DNA of 32,069 nucleotides, taken from positions 1 to 32,069 of the forward strand of contig CAMDLO010000019.1 in NCBI GenBank assembly GCA_945901765.1. Reading direction: 5' to 3'. The first letter of the stretch is position 1; each line of letters opens with the position of its first letter. The position numbers and the translations under genes were made by a program. The stretch is from Cyanobium sp. NIES-981. Lineage in GTDB: Bacteria; Cyanobacteriota; Cyanobacteriia; PCC-6307; Cyanobiaceae. This document shows, in pieces, positions 25,291 to 32,069 of this stretch. The notes under the pieces were generated by a model. It did not search any database. It was given only the letters and a program-made list of their open reading frames with translations, and was not told where the DNA came from.

Positions 25291-25705
25291 GAAAGCGGTC
25301 AAGGTTGGCCTGAAGCTCCTTGGTGACGATGCCGCCCAGAATGCTGGGTTCCATCAGCGGTGCCAAGACCCCCGGCAGTTCGTAGCTGACACTCAGCTTC
25401 ACGGCCGTGCTCCCGCCTGACTGCGGATAGAAGCGCACGCCTCCCCTGGTGGGCAGGCCACCGACCGATTCCCAGTGCAACTGCTGGGTTTCCACCCGCT
25501 GGGTGATGCGGGCCTTCCAGTGAAAGCGGAACCCCTGGGCCGCCAAGGTCCAGTCGGTGAGATCAGGATCGTCGGATTCGGTGACCACCGACTCGATCCA
25601 GCGCATCCAGCGCGGCATCGCTTCCAGGTCGCTCCACACGGCCCAAACCTGCTCCACCGGGGCCTGGATCTCGGTGGTGACGCTGTGTTCAAGCCATCGG
25701 CCCAT
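25262..25705 (-). CDS. SRPBCC family protein
   Basis: A 147-residue soluble protein of the START/Bet v1-like (SRPBCC, polyketide cyclase/dehydrase) superfamily with a hydrophobic ligand cavity. Recognisable parts are EHSVTTEIQAPVEQVWAVWS at the N-terminus, MPRWMRWIESV, and the C-terminal helix GGIVTKELQANLDRFRDLVE. In cyanobacteria a gene of this type often lies next to zds; here only five bases separate it from zds, so it may bind a carotenoid, a pigment or another lipid, but no ligand is shown. ATG 25705 is well placed. Confidence 0.88.
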   Translation of the reverse strand: MGRWLEHSVTTEIQAPVEQVWAVWSDLEAMPRWMRWIESVVTESDDPDLTDWTLAAQGFRFHWKARITQRVETQQLHWESVGGLPTRGGVRFYPQSGGSTAVKLSVSYELPGVLAPLMEPSILGGIVTKELQANLDRFRDLVEETRR

Positions 25706-25710
25706 GGTGT

Positions 25711-27234
25711 TCAGGGGGTTGCAAGGAGGACCGGATCGGCGACAGCGGCGTTGGTGGCCAACTGGCCATGCGTTCCCAGAATGGCAGCCGCCGCCAGCCG
25801 CCCGCTCATGGTGGCGCCCTCCATCGAGTCGATGTAGTCCTGCCTGGTGTAGCTACCCGCCAGGTAGAAATTGGCCACCGGCGTGCGCTGTTCGGGACGG
25901 AAGGGCTCCATGCCCGGCGCTTCGCGATACAGCGACTGGGCCAGCTTCACCACATTGCTCCAGACGAGCTTGAGGCCGGCCGCCGAGGGGAAGAGACTGC
26001 GGACCTGGGCGTCGGTGTGAGCCACGATCTCCTCGGTTTTCTTCGGGATCCAGGGATCGCCCGGGGTGAGCACGCACTGCAGCAGCGAACCCAGCCCCTC
26101 CCGGCGATAGTCGACAGGGCTGGCCAAAGCCAGATCGGCGAAACAGCTGAAGTCGGCGTCAGCGGTGTAAAGGAGGTTGTCGAGACCGGCCGGCTGGTTC
26201 ACATCGGCGCGGGCCGCCTGGGCCGCAGCCGAATCCCCCAACTCCGTGACCCAGCCGTCGTAGCGCAGCTGCACGGTGGCCACCGGCACGGCCTCAAGCC
26301 TGTAGATGTTCTCGAAGATGGGCCAGCGGCGCCAACGCTCCGGGATGATCCGCTGAATGCCGGGAACATCACAGGCAGCCAGATAGGCGTCAGCCTGCAC
26401 AGTGACCTCACCATCCGGGGTGCCAAGCCTGAGGCCGCTCACCAGGGTGGCGGGCTGGCCATCGGAGGCGGTGGCAGCGGCATCCTCGTCAAACAGCACT
26501 TCGGTGACCCGGTGGCGCAGGTGCAGCCTGCCGCCGCGCTGGGTGATGTAGTCGAGGATCGGGCCGGTGAGCCAGCGGTGCGGGGAGCCCTTGAGCAGAT
26601 TGAGTTTGGAGGCCTCGGTTTTGGCCGCAAACATCATGAAGATGGTGAGCATGCAGCGGGCTGAGATCGCCTCGCAGTCGATGAAGCCGAGGGCATAGGC
26701 GATCGGATTCCACATCCGCTTGATGCTCTGCTCGCTGCCGCCGTGACCCACGAACCACTCCTGAAAGCTGATGCGGTCGAGGGCCCGGATCGTCTTCATC
26801 GCCCCCTCGTAATCCACCAGGCCGCGCACGATCGGGCTGGTGCCCAGGGCCAGGGCGTTGCGCAGCTTGTCGATCCAGTCGAGCTGGGGGGTGGTGAAGA
26901 AGGCCTTGAGGCCGTTGAAGGGGGCGCCGAGGGCGAAGCGGAAATCCAGCTCGCGCAGGTCGCCGCCGCTGTTCACGAACAGGTGGGTGTGCTGCTTGGG
27001 CAGCAGGTTCTCGAAGGCCCCGACCTTGCGCAGCAGGGCAAACAGGTTGGCGTAATTGAAGAAAAAGACGTGCAGCCCCATCTCGATGTGGTTGCCGCCC
27101 TCATCGACCCAGCTGCCCACCTTGCCGCCCATGAACGGCCGGGCCTCATAGAGGTCCACCTGGTGACCGGCGTCGACCAGATCCACCGCCGCCGCCAAGC
27201 CGGCCAGTCCCGCTCCCACGATGGCGACGCGCAC
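25711..27234 (-). CDS. zds: 9,9'-di-cis-zeta-carotene desaturase Zds (CrtQ)
   Basis: A membrane-associated FAD enzyme that introduces two double bases into zeta-carotene, leading through neurosporene to prolycopene, in the plant-type carotenoid pathway. The 507-residue protein begins [19 protein letters not shown], a canonical FAD fold, then [32 protein letters not shown], and the substrate-tunnel region [20 protein letters not shown]. It closes with [20 protein letters not shown]. The full-length match supports zds rather than pds. Start is GTG at 27234, since no ATG lies in frame just upstream. It diverges from the sufA-like gene with 162 bp between starts. Confidence 0.95.
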   Translation of the reverse strand: MRVAIVGAGLAGLAAAVDLVDAGHQVDLYEARPFMGGKVGSWVDEGGNHIEMGLHVFFFNYANLFALLRKVGAFENLLPKQHTHLFVNSGGDLRELDFRFALGAPFNGLKAFFTTPQLDWIDKLRNALALGTSPIVRGLVDYEGAMKTIRALDRISFQEWFVGHGGSEQSIKRMWNPIAYALGFIDCEAISARCMLTIFMMFAAKTEASKLNLLKGSPHRWLTGPILDYITQRGGRLHLRHRVTEVLFDEDAAATASDGQPATLVSGLRLGTPDGEVTVQADAYLAACDVPGIQRIIPERWRRWPIFENIYRLEAVPVATVQLRYDGWVTELGDSAAAQAARADVNQPAGLDNLLYTADADFSCFADLALASPVDYRREGLGSLLQCVLTPGDPWIPKKTEEIVAHTDAQVRSLFPSAAGLKLVWSNVVKLAQSLYREAPGMEPFRPEQRTPVANFYLAGSYTRQDYIDSMEGATMSGRLAAAAILGTHGQLATNAAVADPVLLATP

Positions 27235-27396
27235 CGCCCATTCCCCAAAGGTGCAGAGACTCTATGGAGCCGGAGCAGCCGGCAGGGGCCGGTGGACCGT
27301 CCCGGAGCGATCAGGCAAATCCGGGGCAGCCTCCATACAGTGGACCTCGACAGCGCCGGCCACCGGTCCACCATGGGCAGCGACAGGGGTAACGAG

Positions 27397-27828
27397 ATGG
27401 CCACAGCCACGTCCACAGCCACGGCCACAGACATGTCCACAGACATGTCCACAGACAAGGGGATCCACACCGCCAGGGACGGCAAGGGCATTCAGATCAC
27501 CGAGCCGGCGATGAAGCAGCTGGCGGCGCTGATGCAGCAGCAGGGCACAGACAAGGTGCTGCGGGTGGGCGTGCGCTCGGGCGGCTGCAGCGGCATGAGC
27601 TACACGATGGACTTCATCGCGGCAGACGCCATTCAGAGCGACGACGAGCGCTACACCTACGAACCGGCGGGCGCCCCCAGCTTCGAAGTGGTATGCGATC
27701 CAAAGAGCCTTCTCTACATCTATGGAATGCAGTTGGATTTCTCCAGTGCTCTGATCGGCGGCGGCTTCAACTTCAGCAACCCCAACGCCACCCAGACCTG
27801 CGGCTGCGGCAGCTCCTTCGCGGTGTAA
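27397..27828 (+). CDS. HesB/IscA family Fe-S carrier (SufA-like)
   Basis: A 143-residue A-type carrier that accepts Fe-S clusters from the SUF machinery and passes them to targets. The domain (about 31-143) has the invariant cysteines Cys64 (GGCSGMSY) and Cys135 and Cys137 (TCGCGSSF). The ATG at 27397 follows AGGGG by seven bases; an ATG at 27373 lies in the same frame upstream. The first 20 residues are a Thr/Ala/Ser/Asp/Met low-complexity segment encoded by ten hexanucleotides and are not part of the fold. Function is inferred from the family; the best name among SufA, IscA and ErpA types is not resolved by sequence alone. Confidence 0.9.
   Translation: MATATSTATATDMSTDMSTDKGIHTARDGKGIQITEPAMKQLAALMQQQGTDKVLRVGVRSGGCSGMSYTMDFIAADAIQSDDERYTYEPAGAPSFEVVCDPKSLLYIYGMQLDFSSALIGGGFNFSNPNATQTCGCGSSFAV
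27400..27459 (+). repeat. Hexanucleotide tandem array in sufA-like N-terminus
   Basis: Ten hexanucleotides of the type GCCACA, GCCACG, TCCACA, GACATG or a close variant follow the start codon. The last part repeats the 12-mer GACATGTCCACA twice and then begins it a third time with GAC. Because the unit length is a multiple of three, slippage would change the N-terminal length but not the frame. Confidence 0.9.
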
Positions 27829-27880
27829 CTCCAGACCGGGTGGCAATCTGAGGGCAGGATCAGCCCCTTCCCCAACCCCC

Positions 27881-28393
27881 GTGACCGACAGCACCTCCCC
27901 CTCCTCCGGCCCCGCGGGCAGGCAGGCCGACGGCCCCAGCGATGCCTCCGGTGAAAGGGGCGGCAGCGACGGTGGCGCCGCAGGCGAAGCGTCGTTGTTT
28001 GAGCAGGCGATCAGTCGCTACAACGCCGGGGCTCCAGCCGGCGACCTGATCGCAGACTTTCAGGAGATCACCCAGCAGGCGCCGCGGCAGTCGGCGGGTT
28101 GGACCTGTCTGGCCTGGCTGCTGCTGCTGGACGGACAGCCACACGAAGCCCTGCGCGCCGCGCGCACCGCCGTGCGACTCAACCCCCAGGATCCCCAGGC
28201 CCGCGTGAACCTCAGCCTGGCCATGCTGGAAACCGGTGCCAAGGGGGTGCGCGAACACATCGACATCGTGCAGCGGGTGATGGTGATGGCTCCGGAGCTG
28301 GCCAGCGAGCTGCATGACTCGATGGCCGACGGCCTGCGGCGGCGGCCTGGCTGGGGAGCCCTGCTCAAGGTGCAGGCCTGGCTGCATGGCTGA
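27881..28393 (+). CDS. TPR repeat protein
   Basis: A 170-residue soluble protein. The first 36 residues are Ser/Gly/Asp-rich and probably disordered. The rest forms helical repeats; FQEITQQAPRQSAGWTCLAW followed by LLLLDGQPHEALRAARTAVRLN and PQDPQARVNLSLAMLETGAK matches tetratricopeptide pairs. It lacks a signal peptide. TPRs mediate protein contacts; no partner is identifiable. The start is GTG at 27881, 52 bp after the sufA-like gene. The stop lies eight bases into the next gene, so the two small genes may be coupled. Confidence 0.8.
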   Translation: MTDSTSPSSGPAGRQADGPSDASGERGGSDGGAAGEASLFEQAISRYNAGAPAGDLIADFQEITQQAPRQSAGWTCLAWLLLLDGQPHEALRAARTAVRLNPQDPQARVNLSLAMLETGAKGVREHIDIVQRVMVMAPELASELHDSMADGLRRRPGWGALLKVQAWLHG

Positions 28394-28649
28394 CGAGCAG
28401 TCCCTCACCCCGTTGCAGCGGCTCAAGGAGTGGCTGGATCGGCTGCTGGTGATCGATGTGTTTCTGGTGATCGCCGGGGCCCTGTGGTTCGCGGTGGCGG
28501 TCGTGAGCCACAGCCAGGGGATCGAGGCACCGCTGACGCTGTTTCAACGGCTGTGGGAGCCCCTGTTCACCCCGGCGATCGGGCTGCTGATGGCCGCCGC
28601 CGTGATCAGCGGGATCCTGGGCTGGTGGCAGCGGCAAGGGCAGCGCTGA
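28386..28649 (+). CDS. Small hypothetical membrane protein
   Basis: An 87-residue protein with two predicted membrane spans: VIDVFLVIAGALWFAVAVV and, later, PAIGLLMAAAVISGILGWW. It begins MADEQSLTPLQRLKEWLDRL, a charged amphipathic stretch, and ends in WWQRQGQR. ATG 28386 overlaps the TPR gene by eight bases. The 3' 44 bp overlap the convergent TIGR01777 gene. I recognise no family with confidence; the protein is presumably cyanobacterial and membrane-located. Confidence 0.7.
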   Translation: MADEQSLTPLQRLKEWLDRLLVIDVFLVIAGALWFAVAVVSHSQGIEAPLTLFQRLWEPLFTPAIGLLMAAAVISGILGWWQRQGQR

Positions 28650-29541
28650 GCTCCGGATACTGAAATGGAAAGGCCTGGGCCTGCAGTCGCTCCGGCAGCA
28701 CCTGCTGACCATCCAGCACCACCTGAGCACCATCGCCAAGCAGCAGCTGGAGCACGGGAGCAGGCACCGGCAACAGACTGGGTCTGCCCAGGCAGCGGCC
28801 GAGGCTGGCGGCGAAGGCTGCCATGGTGGTGGGCTCGGGGGCGACGGCGTTGTAAGGGCCGGAAAAAGCGCCATCCTCCAGGGCCGTCGCGATCAGGCGA
28901 CAGAGATCGTGGCGATGGATCCAGCTCATCCACTGGCGGCCATGGCCCACCGGCCCGCCGAAACCGAGGCGGAACACGGGCAGCATCTTGCCGAGGGCGC
29001 CGCCATCAGCACCGAGCACGATGCCGATCCTCAGGATCACCAGGCGCGTGGCCGCCGGCCGCTGTGCCGCGGCGGCTTCCCAGTCCTGACAGATCCGGGC
29101 CAGCAGGTCGGCACCGGCGGGGCTGGACTCGACAAATCGAGCTTCGACGCTGGTGCCGTAGTACCCGATTGCGGACGCATTGACCAGCACCGCCGGCGGC
29201 TTGGCCTGGGCCGCCATCGCCGCCACCAGATGGCTTGTGGTCGCCACCCGGCTGGCGAGCAGGAGCTGACGGTGGGAAGCGGTCCAACGCTTTTCAGCGA
29301 TTGGTTCGCCCGCCAGATTCACAACCCCATCGGCGGTGGCCAGAGCCTGGGTCAGGCCGTCGTGCTGCCAGCTGGCGGCCTGGGCGGGATCAAGCCGGAG
29401 GCACACGAGCCGCTCGCCGGTAAGAGCGGGGAAGGGCTGGGCGCGGCGGCTGACGACCGTGAGGTCATGACCGAGCTGCAGCAGGAAGGGAACCAGCTCC
29501 CGTCCCACGAATCCCGAACAGCCCAGAAGCAGCAGCCGCAC
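28606..29541 (-). CDS. TIGR01777 family NAD(P)-dependent epimerase-like protein
   Basis: A 311-residue protein of the atypical SDR family (SDR39U1/YfcH/TIGR01777). The Rossmann motif LLLGCSGFVGRELV lies at the N-terminus. The family pattern VVNLAGEPIAEKRWTASHRQLLLASRV follows, then VLVNASAIGYYGT (active-site YYG), RLVILRIGIVLGADGGAL and the end GPYNAVAPEPTTMAAFA with DGQQVLPERL. No substrate has been shown for the family; plant and bacterial homologues include proteins with roles in cell division. The start is GTG at 29541. Its 3' end overlaps the small membrane protein gene by 44 bp. Confidence 0.9.
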   Translation of the reverse strand: MRLLLLGCSGFVGRELVPFLLQLGHDLTVVSRRAQPFPALTGERLVCLRLDPAQAASWQHDGLTQALATADGVVNLAGEPIAEKRWTASHRQLLLASRVATTSHLVAAMAAQAKPPAVLVNASAIGYYGTSVEARFVESSPAGADLLARICQDWEAAAAQRPAATRLVILRIGIVLGADGGALGKMLPVFRLGFGGPVGHGRQWMSWIHRHDLCRLIATALEDGAFSGPYNAVAPEPTTMAAFAASLGRCLGRPSLLPVPAPVLQLLLGDGAQVVLDGQQVLPERLQAQAFPFQYPELSAALAAATSPGSR

Positions 29542-29654
29542 GCCAGAACCCTCCCACCACGGCTGGAGGCTAGGGCGGCGGCCTGCTGATGAGCGAGCCG
29601 GAGCGGCGGCGGGTCTAGCCTGATCTGATCACCAGCTGTCTGATCCCCGTCCCC

Positions 29655-29921
29655 ATGGCCGCCGAAGGCACCCCACCCGCAGCGTCAGCTCCAGCGCCAG
29701 CCCCTGCCTCACTCAAGAAGGGCAGCCTGGTGCGGGTGAACCGCCAGGCCTACCTGGGCAGCCTGGAAGCTGGTGCCAGTGATCCTGAACCGCCCGCCTA
29801 CATCTTTGAGGGCCCGGGCGAGGTGCTGCAGGTGAAGGGAGCGCACGCCCAGCTGCGTTGGCGGCGACCCGTGCCGGATGTGTGGCTGCGGCTCGATCAG
29901 CTGGAGGCCTACCCGGGCTGA
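29655..29921 (+). CDS. ndhO: NAD(P)H-quinone oxidoreductase subunit O (NdhO)
   Basis: An 88-residue peripheral subunit of cyanobacterial/chloroplast NDH-1, at the stromal/cytoplasmic face, which helps control cyclic electron flow. The N-terminal about 24 residues are Ala/Pro-rich; then the family body KKGSLVRVNRQAYLGSLEAG, YIFEGPGEVLQVKGAHAQLR and RRPVPDVWLRLDQLEAYPG match NdhO closely. ATG 29655 is the only sensible start. It diverges from the TIGR01777 gene with 113 bp between starts. The stop lies five bases from the convergent J-domain gene. Confidence 0.95.
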   Translation: MAAEGTPPAASAPAPAPASLKKGSLVRVNRQAYLGSLEAGASDPEPPAYIFEGPGEVLQVKGAHAQLRWRRPVPDVWLRLDQLEAYPG

Positions 29922-29926
29922 ACGTG

Positions 29927-30616
29927 TCAGCGCCGCAAACCACGGCAACCCTGCTGCAGTGCCGTGCGTCTGGCCCGTGCCTTGCGGATCAGCTCCCGGC
30001 CATCGCGCAGGTAGGAGTCGACGTACCCCATGGTGTATCGCTCCAGATCGACCACAGCATCTTTGGTGAGAGCCAGACAGTGGTAGAGATCAAGACCGAG
30101 CTCCTGGAGCCCAGCCGGGCAGGGCCGGGACCGGTAGAGCGTCTCCACCCGGGCCAGACGGGCCTGACACTGCTCCAGAAAGGCACAGAACACCTCCATC
30201 AGGCTGTCGTCGTAGGGATCGGCAGCCAGGGCCCGCAGCTGAGCCGGCACCGGATTGATCACCTGCCCCAGCAGTCGGTCGGCCGGTGCGACCACCAGCT
30301 GGAGCCAGAGAGCGATCGCCTCATCGACAGCGGCAGCCCGGGGGGAATGGGGCTGGGCCATGCCAGCCGCGGAGGCACGGGCCGGCTGGTTGAGGCTGCG
30401 GCGCTGATCAAAGTGGCGGCGACGCTCGCGATCACCGAGCACCTCCCAGGCGGCATTGAGGGCCAGGATTGTGGTGGCGTCACCACCGGCATCCGGGTGG
30501 TGCTGCTTGACCAGCGCCCGATAGGCCGCCTTGATCTCGGCGCCACTGGCCTGAGCTGACACGCCGAGCACCCGGTAGGGATCACGACGTTCGGCGTCAG
30601 GCTCTGGCGGCGGCAA
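29927..30616 (-). CDS. J-domain protein
   Basis: A 229-residue protein with an N-terminal J domain (about 10-70): DPYRVLGVSAQASGAEIKAAYRAL, the HPD tripeptide in KQHHPDAGGD, and LNAAWEVLGDRERRRHFD. The HPD motif predicts that it stimulates DnaK ATPase. There is no Gly/Phe or zinc-finger domain, so it is a type III J protein. The C-terminal half is helical with ELGLDLYHCLALTKDAVVDL and a basic end, and no domain that I know. The start is TTG at 30616, as no ATG or GTG lies before the J domain; this is unusual and the Shine-Dalgarno match is weak. Confidence 0.85.
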   Translation of the reverse strand: MPPPEPDAERRDPYRVLGVSAQASGAEIKAAYRALVKQHHPDAGGDATTILALNAAWEVLGDRERRRHFDQRRSLNQPARASAAGMAQPHSPRAAAVDEAIALWLQLVVAPADRLLGQVINPVPAQLRALAADPYDDSLMEVFCAFLEQCQARLARVETLYRSRPCPAGLQELGLDLYHCLALTKDAVVDLERYTMGYVDSYLRDGRELIRKARARRTALQQGCRGLRR

Positions 30617-30677
30617 ACCCTGGCAGTTGCAACAACGGTTGGTTCACCGTAGGGCAGCGGCAGGGGCCACGACCATC

Positions 30678-30703
30678 AAAAAAACCCCGACCGAAGGCCG
30701 GGG
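30678..30703 (-). terminator. Rho-independent terminator downstream of the porin gene
   Basis: On the minus strand CCCCGGCC pairs with GGTCGGGG (one G-U pair) around a TTC loop, followed by seven T. It lies 114 bp past the porin stop codon, and would end both the porin transcript and the putative small RNA. Confidence 0.9.
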
Positions 30704-30771
30704 CGTGAGGAGTGTGACGGTGGAGCCCGGAACGATGGGTGGGCCTGGACGTGGTGTGAGGAGCCAGGCCC
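30678..30771 (-). ncRNA. Candidate 3' UTR-derived RNA with Yfr1-like motifs
   Basis: On the minus strand, past the porin stop, an 8-bp perfect stem GGGCCTGG/CCAGGCCC (30771-30764 with 30748-30741) presents a 15-base loop that contains CTCCTCACACC. Fifty-one bases downstream ACTCCTCACGCC (30713-30702) lies single-stranded just before or partly in the terminator stem. Both resemble the core ACUCCUCACAC of the cyanobacterial sRNA Yfr1, which is reported to pair with the start regions of outer-membrane porin mRNAs. yfr1 itself is usually located elsewhere (near guaB/trxA). A small RNA processed or transcribed from here is a hypothesis; no promoter was identified. Confidence 0.35.
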
Positions 30772-30816
30772 TTGATCTGATCGGCAGAGACCGGTGAAGG
30801 CCTCAGCCGCGGCAGA

Positions 30817-32069
30817 TCAGAACTTGAAGGTGGTCTTGACCAGACCGCCATACGTGTCATCAACGCCGTCGTTACCGATCCAGAAGAAGGCCGGGGTGAC
30901 GCTGATGTTGTCGGTGACCTGGAACTTGTACCAGAGTTCATAGGCCAGGGTCTCCTGACCATTGGGCACCCAGATGCCACCGGTGCAGTTGAGGCCGTCA
31001 AAGCGGCTGCACTTGCCCTTGGCGGCCGAACCGGCGCTGCCGATGGCCATGCCGAGGGAATTACCCTTCATGAAGGCATCACCCCACTGCAGACCGACCA
31101 TCCAGCTCCAGGCATCGTCGCTGCCATTGCGGAAGGCGTTGCCCTGATCGGAGAAGCCGAAACCGGCGCTGATCGAAGGAGCCCAGGCAGCCGAGAGAGG
31201 CGACCAGTAACCGCTCAGGCCGAAGGCGTTGAGGCCATTGCCACCACCCTGGAAGTCGGCGTAGGTGTAAGCGAACGCAGCGCCCCAGCTCTCAGCGGCG
31301 TAGCCGAACTGAACGGTGGCGGTGAGATCTTCACCAACACCGATAGTGGAATTCTCAGCGGCGACCTCGTTGGAGACGTAGTTGGCGCTGATGCTGAAGC
31401 CATCCTTCTGCCAGTAAACGCCGACACCGGCGCCCAGATTCAGGCTGTAGGTGGCACGGGCGCCCGCATAGGTGAACAGGTCGAGGACCGTATCAGCCGG
31501 GTAGGCGCTCGGCCACATGGCCAGCATGTCGTCCTGACGGACCTTGGCGCCGACAACGGCGGTGAAGCCATCGGCGATCGGGAACTTGTAGAACAGGCGG
31601 TTGATTCCGACGATGTCGCCACCGGCGTCAACACCAGCATCTTCCTGGAAGGCGATCTCCATGAAGGTGTTGCCGTTGGCAAACACCGAGTCGGCGAAAT
31701 TGCCGGCGCGCAGGCGGGTGCGCAGCAGATCCTTGCCGGTGAAGCTGGTGTCGAAGTTCAGCTGCACGTCGTAGTTAACGGTGACCTTGTCACCGAAACC
31801 GGTGTTGCCGGCGCCGCCCAGCACCATGGTGGCCTGACCGTTCAGCTTGGTGGTGGTGGAGAACTGGTTGGCCTCCAGCTCACCCACCTTGGCCTCGAGA
31901 CCATCGACACGGCCCTTGAGCACGGCGAGTTCCTTCTCGAACTCGGCCATCAGGCGCTTGAGCTCGTCGGTCACTTCGGTGACGCGGTCAAGGCAGGCGT
32001 TCAGCAGGGCAGCCGCTTCGTAGCGGGTCATCGCCTTCTGGCCGCGGTAGGTGCCGTCGGGGTAGCCGG
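30817..32069 (-). CDS. SLH-domain porin (Som/iron-uptake porin family), 5' end outside window
   Basis: The gene runs off the right edge, so only its C-terminal 417 residues or so are visible. The N-terminal part in view is the end of an S-layer-homology domain (GYPDGTYRGQKAMTRYEAA), then a coiled coil (LKRLMAEFEKELAVLKGRVD) and a Thr-rich start of the barrel (NQFSTTTKLNGQATMVLGG). Alternating aromatic/polar strands continue to GLVKTTFKF, ending in the Phe expected for outer-membrane barrels. This is the cyanobacterial SomA/iron-uptake porin architecture, in which the SLH domain anchors the barrel to peptidoglycan. It mediates passage of small solutes, with iron or nutrients proposed. An internal ATG at 32029-32031 is in the SLH domain and should not be taken as the start. 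Confidence 0.93.
   Translation of the reverse strand, partial: GYPDGTYRGQKAMTRYEAAALLNACLDRVTEVTDELKRLMAEFEKELAVLKGRVDGLEAKVGELEANQFSTTTKLNGQATMVLGGAGNTGFGDKVTVNYDVQLNFDTSFTGKDLLRTRLRAGNFADSVFANGNTFMEIAFQEDAGVDAGGDIVGINRLFYKFPIADGFTAVVGAKVRQDDMLAMWPSAYPADTVLDLFTYAGARATYSLNLGAGVGVYWQKDGFSISANYVSNEVAAENSTIGVGEDLTATVQFGYAAESWGAAFAYTYADFQGGGNGLNAFGLSGYWSPLSAAWAPSISAGFGFSDQGNAFRNGSDDAWSWMVGLQWGDAFMKGNSLGMAIGSAGSAAKGKCSRFDGLNCTGGIWVPNGQETLAYELWYKFQVTDNISVTPAFFWIGNDGVDDTYGGLVKTTFKF

Noticed and set aside
27294-27372. Inverted GGTGGACC/GGTCCACC pair between zds and the sufA-like gene
   Set aside because: Eight-base arms about 70 bp apart in GC-rich DNA are expected by chance; no other support for an operator was seen.
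26743-27396. In-frame upstream extension of the SufA-like gene by about 218 codons
   Set aside because: The extension is antisense to zds and its 5' flank and has no similarity to the carrier family; AGGGG before ATG 27397 gives a better start.
1-32069. Search for tRNA, rRNA, CRISPR arrays, insertion sequences, phage genes and defence systems
   Set aside because: No direct repeats with regular spacers, transposase or integrase motifs, or tRNA-like cloverleaf patterns were noticed. The genes are mostly ordinary core functions, so a defence island or mobile element is not supported.

Overview
The window is core chromosome from a GC-rich unicellular picocyanobacterium, most likely of the Cyanobium/Synechococcus group (inference). 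It carries oxygenic-photosynthesis and cyanobacterial marker genes: psbU, petL, ndhO, CRR7, Ycf33/DUF751, zds, a PucC-type carrier, a porin with an SLH domain, and DUF3120, DUF4346 and DUF6816 proteins. At least twelve HIP1 octamers (GCGATCGC) are dispersed through it. I saw no tRNA, rRNA, insertion sequence, prophage or CRISPR array. Thirty-six protein genes are supported, including one of 30 codons (petL), plus one weak 27-codon ORF.

Layout. 189-6610 (minus): a close-packed run reading uppP, a PDZ/radical-SAM protein, a TolC-type channel, a PucC-type carrier and an inositol-monophosphatase-family enzyme. Its head contains a 40-bp palindrome (6758-6797) from which DUF3120 diverges. 6804-9701 (plus): DUF3120, psbU with an intrinsic terminator, nadB. 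9741-12226: VKOR-thioredoxin fusion (minus), rimO (plus) and tiny petL (minus), whose end overlaps rimO. 12372-16132: orphan B12/radical-SAM protein, DUF4346 protein, GNAT/DUF482-like protein, secreted hypothetical protein. 16129-18473: a RibD-C-type reductase downstream of a tandem PTPS/QueD protein, with aroK diverging. 18475-20129: CRR7, DUF6816 and a GST-like protein. 20191-24659 (plus): Ycf33, rbfA, GH3 glycosidase, GT2-TPR glycosyltransferase and hemD. 24643-27234 (minus): zds, an SRPBCC protein and a lipoprotein. 27397-28649 (plus): SufA/IscA-like carrier, TPR protein and small membrane protein. 28606-32069: a TIGR01777 epimerase-like protein (minus), ndhO (plus), a J-domain protein (minus) and the 3' part of a porin gene (minus) with a structured 3' UTR.

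Functional links. Several products serve the photosynthetic membrane: PSII oxygen-evolving complex (PsbU), cytochrome b6f (PetL), NDH-1 (NdhO, CRR7), lumenal disulfide formation (VKOR), carotenoids (Zds), tetrapyrroles (HemD) and probably pigment handling (PucC-like). Others serve the envelope (UppP, TolC, GH3, GT2, porin) or ribosome maturation (RimO, RbfA). Genes are extremely compact: of nine convergent pairs five overlap tail-to-tail and two lie within 5 bp.

The most interesting non-genic signals are two near-copies of the Yfr1 sRNA core motif in the porin 3' UTR and the 40-bp palindrome that carries back-to-back Shine-Dalgarno sequences at 6758-6797.
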